From Desulfobacterales bacterium (lineage in GTDB: Bacteria > Desulfobacterota > Desulfobacteria > Desulfobacterales > UBA5852), in assembly GCA_030066455.1 (NCBI GenBank), contig JASJBQ010000263.1, positions 1 to 6,675 of the forward strand: a DNA stretch of 6,675 nucleotides, written 5' to 3'. Shown here one piece after another: positions 5,021-6,675 of this stretch; the first letter of the stretch is position 1, and every line of letters starts with the position of its first letter. The notes beneath the pieces were generated by a model. It searched no databases, was not told the DNA's origin, and was given only the letters and a program-made list of their open reading frames with translations. The translations under genes were made by a program, and so were the position numbers.

Positions 5021-6319
5021 ATGGCTGGTATCTATCAAGAAATATGGAATGCCGATCAGGACCAGAACGGCATCGAGGCCATCCTGGATACCGAAACGGG
5101 TTCCCAGGATCAAGGCTATGTGAAAGTCAATTCCCGGCTGGAGAGCAGTTCCGATCCTGAGCTGCGCGTGCTGACGGAGGTCCATATTCCGCCGCACAAG
5201 AAACGGACGTATGACCTGTGCCGCAAGCTGTTCAATAATTATGCGCTGGCCGAACCCATGCCGGAATTCGATACCCCCCAGGAGCGGCAGGAGGTTCATG
5301 ATTTTGTAACGGCCATTGTCGCAACCGAACCCATGGAAGTTGCGCGCCGGTACGTGGCGCGTGAAACGGGCTCCACGGTTTCGCGCGAGCGCTGGTACAA
5401 CACGATCGTCGAAATGTGGTTCCGGCGGTTTTCTTCGGGGGGCGATCCCGCCCTGTCGGGCTTCGAGCACGTGGTCGTGGGCGAGCAGGAGCGATCCAAG
5501 GTGCAGGGGTATCATTTCTGGTGGAAATACCACCTCGATGACGGTCTGGCCCACTTGGTGGACGATGGCATGCCCACGCCCGATTTGCCCGGGCTCGACC
5601 GCGACCGCATCACCTACCACGGCTCGAAGCAGAGGACCGGTCAACGGCAGTTTCCCGAGAGTGTCACCATCTCCTATCGCTGGCAGGCCCCGGATTATGA
5701 AAATGAGGCCTTTCGTCCCCTGTTCAAGAAGATCGGCGGCTTCTTTGTGGGCTGCAGTGTCGAGGGTTTGATGGCCCTGGGCACGGTTCGGGCCCATAAG
5801 GGCGTCCGCGCACCCCGCGTGGCGGTCATCGAGGGGGCCCGCTACGATATGAAGCTCTATCATTCTCCGAATGGGCAGCATATCCGGACCTTTTATCCCG
5901 TCTTCCAGGGCGCCGCCGATCCGGCCGATGGCGGAAATCGTGATAACGGGGATGTCACCCCGCCTGAGAATGGCAACGGCACGGCAGCGGACCCGAATCC
6001 GGTACGCATCATCTCCGCCATGGTCAATCCGCCCGGTCACGATGTCGGCCAGGAGCGGGTCACCCTGGTCAATGTGGCGCCTGACACGATCCCCATCACC
6101 AATTGGCGCCTGGAGGATAAAAACGGCCGCCAGCGGGTGTTGGATGACAAAGTTCTGGCGCCCGGCGAGTTTTTCACGGTTCACTTGTCCGGCGAGGATG
6201 TGCAGCTCTCAAACAAGGGGGGGGAGATCCGTTTATACGATGCCCAGGCTAAACTCGCCCACCGCGTGAGCTATGCCAAGGCTCAGGTACGGCGCCAGGG
6301 TGCCACCATCCTGTTTTAA
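5021..6319 (+). CDS. XendoU-type endoribonuclease domain fused to a C-terminal lamin-tail-like domain
   Basis: The product has 432 residues. The start is fixed by AAAGGAGAG at 5008-5016, 4 nt from the ATG. Residues about 3-295 match the eukaryote-type XendoU/EndoU endoribonuclease family (placental protein 11 group), which cleaves RNA preferentially at uridines to leave 2',3'-cyclic phosphates. Visible hallmarks are an N-terminal D-x-N pattern, LFNNY (70-74), PMEVARRYV (104-112), IVEMWFRRF (129-137), FEHVVVGE (148-155) and GYHFWW (163-168). H150 and H165 correspond to the two catalytic histidines. K236/K237 before GGFFVG (239-244) are candidates for the catalytic lysine. After a Gly/Asn/Asp/Pro linker (about 297-327), residues 328-425 (VRIISAMVNPPG, TNWRLEDKNGRQ, LAPGEFFTVHLS, NKGGEIRLYD) form a beta-rich lamin-tail-like domain, probably for binding or anchoring. 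No signal peptide is visible, so it is cytoplasmic unless specially exported. Uridine specificity and metal use are untested. Confidence 0.88.
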   Translation: MAGIYQEIWNADQDQNGIEAILDTETGSQDQGYVKVNSRLESSSDPELRVLTEVHIPPHKKRTYDLCRKLFNNYALAEPMPEFDTPQERQEVHDFVTAIVATEPMEVARRYVARETGSTVSRERWYNTIVEMWFRRFSSGGDPALSGFEHVVVGEQERSKVQGYHFWWKYHLDDGLAHLVDDGMPTPDLPGLDRDRITYHGSKQRTGQRQFPESVTISYRWQAPDYENEAFRPLFKKIGGFFVGCSVEGLMALGTVRAHKGVRAPRVAVIEGARYDMKLYHSPNGQHIRTFYPVFQGAADPADGGNRDNGDVTPPENGNGTAADPNPVRIISAMVNPPGHDVGQERVTLVNVAPDTIPITNWRLEDKNGRQRVLDDKVLAPGEFFTVHLSGEDVQLSNKGGEIRLYDAQAKLAHRVSYAKAQVRRQGATILF

Positions 6320-6384
6320 TTCTTGTCACAAGGAGGGTCTGCGGGCCTCGCTGTTCCGGCCCCATGGCGCGCCCTGGATTTTCG

Positions 6385-6404
6385 GTGCCCAAGCGCTTGG
6401 GTGC
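6385..6404 (+). other. GC-rich hairpin downstream of the XendoU-like gene
   Basis: CCCAAGCGCTTGGG at 6388-6401 is a perfect 14-nt palindrome. As RNA it could fold into a five-pair stem with a GCGC loop, extended outward by two G-U pairs and one G-C pair. It lies 65 nt after the stop codon of the XendoU-like gene. No U-tract follows, so it is not a standard intrinsic terminator; it could stabilise the 3' end of the transcript or be a protein-binding palindrome. Confidence 0.3.
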
Positions 6405-6483
6405 TGGTCGGACCGTCTTATCTATATCCGGGTTTATATAGTTGAGGGTGTGCCTGAAGACATAAATCATCATCCCAGGCACG

Positions 6484-6514
6484 AAAAAAGGCAGAGCCTC
6501 GATGAGGCTCTGCC
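6484..6514 (-). terminator. Rho-independent terminator for the minus-strand gene entering from the right
   Basis: GGCAGAGCCTC (6490-6500) and GAGGCTCTGCC (6504-6514) form a perfect 11-bp stem with a 3-nt loop. The six A residues at 6484-6489 become a U-tract immediately after the hairpin when transcribed from the minus strand. There is no T-tract on the plus-strand side, so it works for leftward transcription. It lies about 40 nt past the stop codon at 6555-6557. Confidence 0.85.
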
Positions 6515-6554
6515 GACGGTACAATTCAGATTGTGTGCTACATGTCAGTACAGT

Positions 6555-6675
6555 TCAACTCAGTGCGGTATGAAGAGGTTTGCCTTTTATATCGAAACTC
6601 TGCCTTACTTCAGATATTGCAGGAGCCAACCATTTTACCAGTGTGTACACAGCTGTTAACAACATATCCGAGAAT
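6555..6675 (-). CDS. C-terminal end of an unidentified minus-strand gene
   Basis: One minus-strand frame is open from the right edge to a TGA whose complement is 6555-6557. It gives 39 residues containing MLLTAVYTLVKWLAPAISEV and ending FDIKGKPLHTALS. The other two minus-strand frames are closed by stops in this stretch. A strong intrinsic terminator follows about 40 nt downstream, which supports a real gene ending here. The fragment begins hydrophobic and ends polar; it is too short to name. A start at the in-frame ATG near the edge is possible, but no ribosome binding site is seen in the few bases available. Confidence 0.55.
   Translation of the reverse strand, partial: FSDMLLTAVYTLVKWLAPAISEVRQSFDIKGKPLHTALS

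Noticed and set aside
4829..6184. A 451-codon minus-strand open frame.
   Set aside because: It is antisense to the XendoU-like gene, which has clear family motifs and a strong ribosome binding site. The reverse translation shows no domain and is a typical GC-rich shadow.
6249..6524. A 91-codon minus-strand open frame spanning the terminator.
   Set aside because: It begins within the terminator region of the gene to the right and ends inside the XendoU-like gene; it has no ribosome binding site and no recognisable sequence.

Overview
The window is GC-rich, bacterial, protein-coding DNA with Shine-Dalgarno-led genes and a few AT-rich regulatory stretches. The mix of proteins (a spermidine-synthase-like membrane protein, a PflX-type radical SAM protein, small hydrophobic proteins) is what I would expect of a deltaproteobacterium such as a Desulfobacterales member. 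That placement is an inference from general protein character and no marker gene here proves it.

Layout. Nucleotides 1-540 hold the C-terminal membrane part of a spermidine-synthase-like integral membrane protein. It is followed 14 nt later by a complete radical SAM protein of the pyruvate-formate-lyase-activase-like (PflX/COG1313) type with a twin-arginine-like N-terminus (555-1655). Nucleotides 1656-2339 are mostly non-coding and partly AT-rich, with one possible 46-residue minus-strand gene (1822-1962). A two-cysteine OhrR-type MarR repressor is encoded on the minus strand (2340-2837). Its upstream region contains a 40-nt imperfect dyad with an embedded minus-strand promoter. Divergent from it is a plus-strand run of small genes: a probably frameshifted gene (from 3026), a 69-residue membrane protein (3471-3680), a possible gene remnant (3690-3906), and two overlapping genes for unknown membrane proteins (3907-4401 and 4398-4646). 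After a gene-poor gap comes an independently led gene (5021-6319) whose product joins a eukaryote-type XendoU endoribonuclease domain to a C-terminal lamin-tail-like domain. The window closes with a minus-strand rho-independent terminator (6484-6514) and the 3' end of a minus-strand gene running in from the right edge (6555-6675).

How the parts may work together. OhrR is a thiol-based sensor of organic hydroperoxides and probably represses itself through the dyad. Its usual target, the peroxidase gene ohr, is not in this window. The divergent partner is instead a broken or frameshifted gene followed by unknown small membrane proteins. The XendoU-lamin-tail protein has its own strong ribosome binding site and no visible signal peptide, and no obvious partner gene is present. 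The most unusual items are this fusion, the Tat-like leader on a radical SAM enzyme, and the unexplained OhrR-linked membrane cassette.
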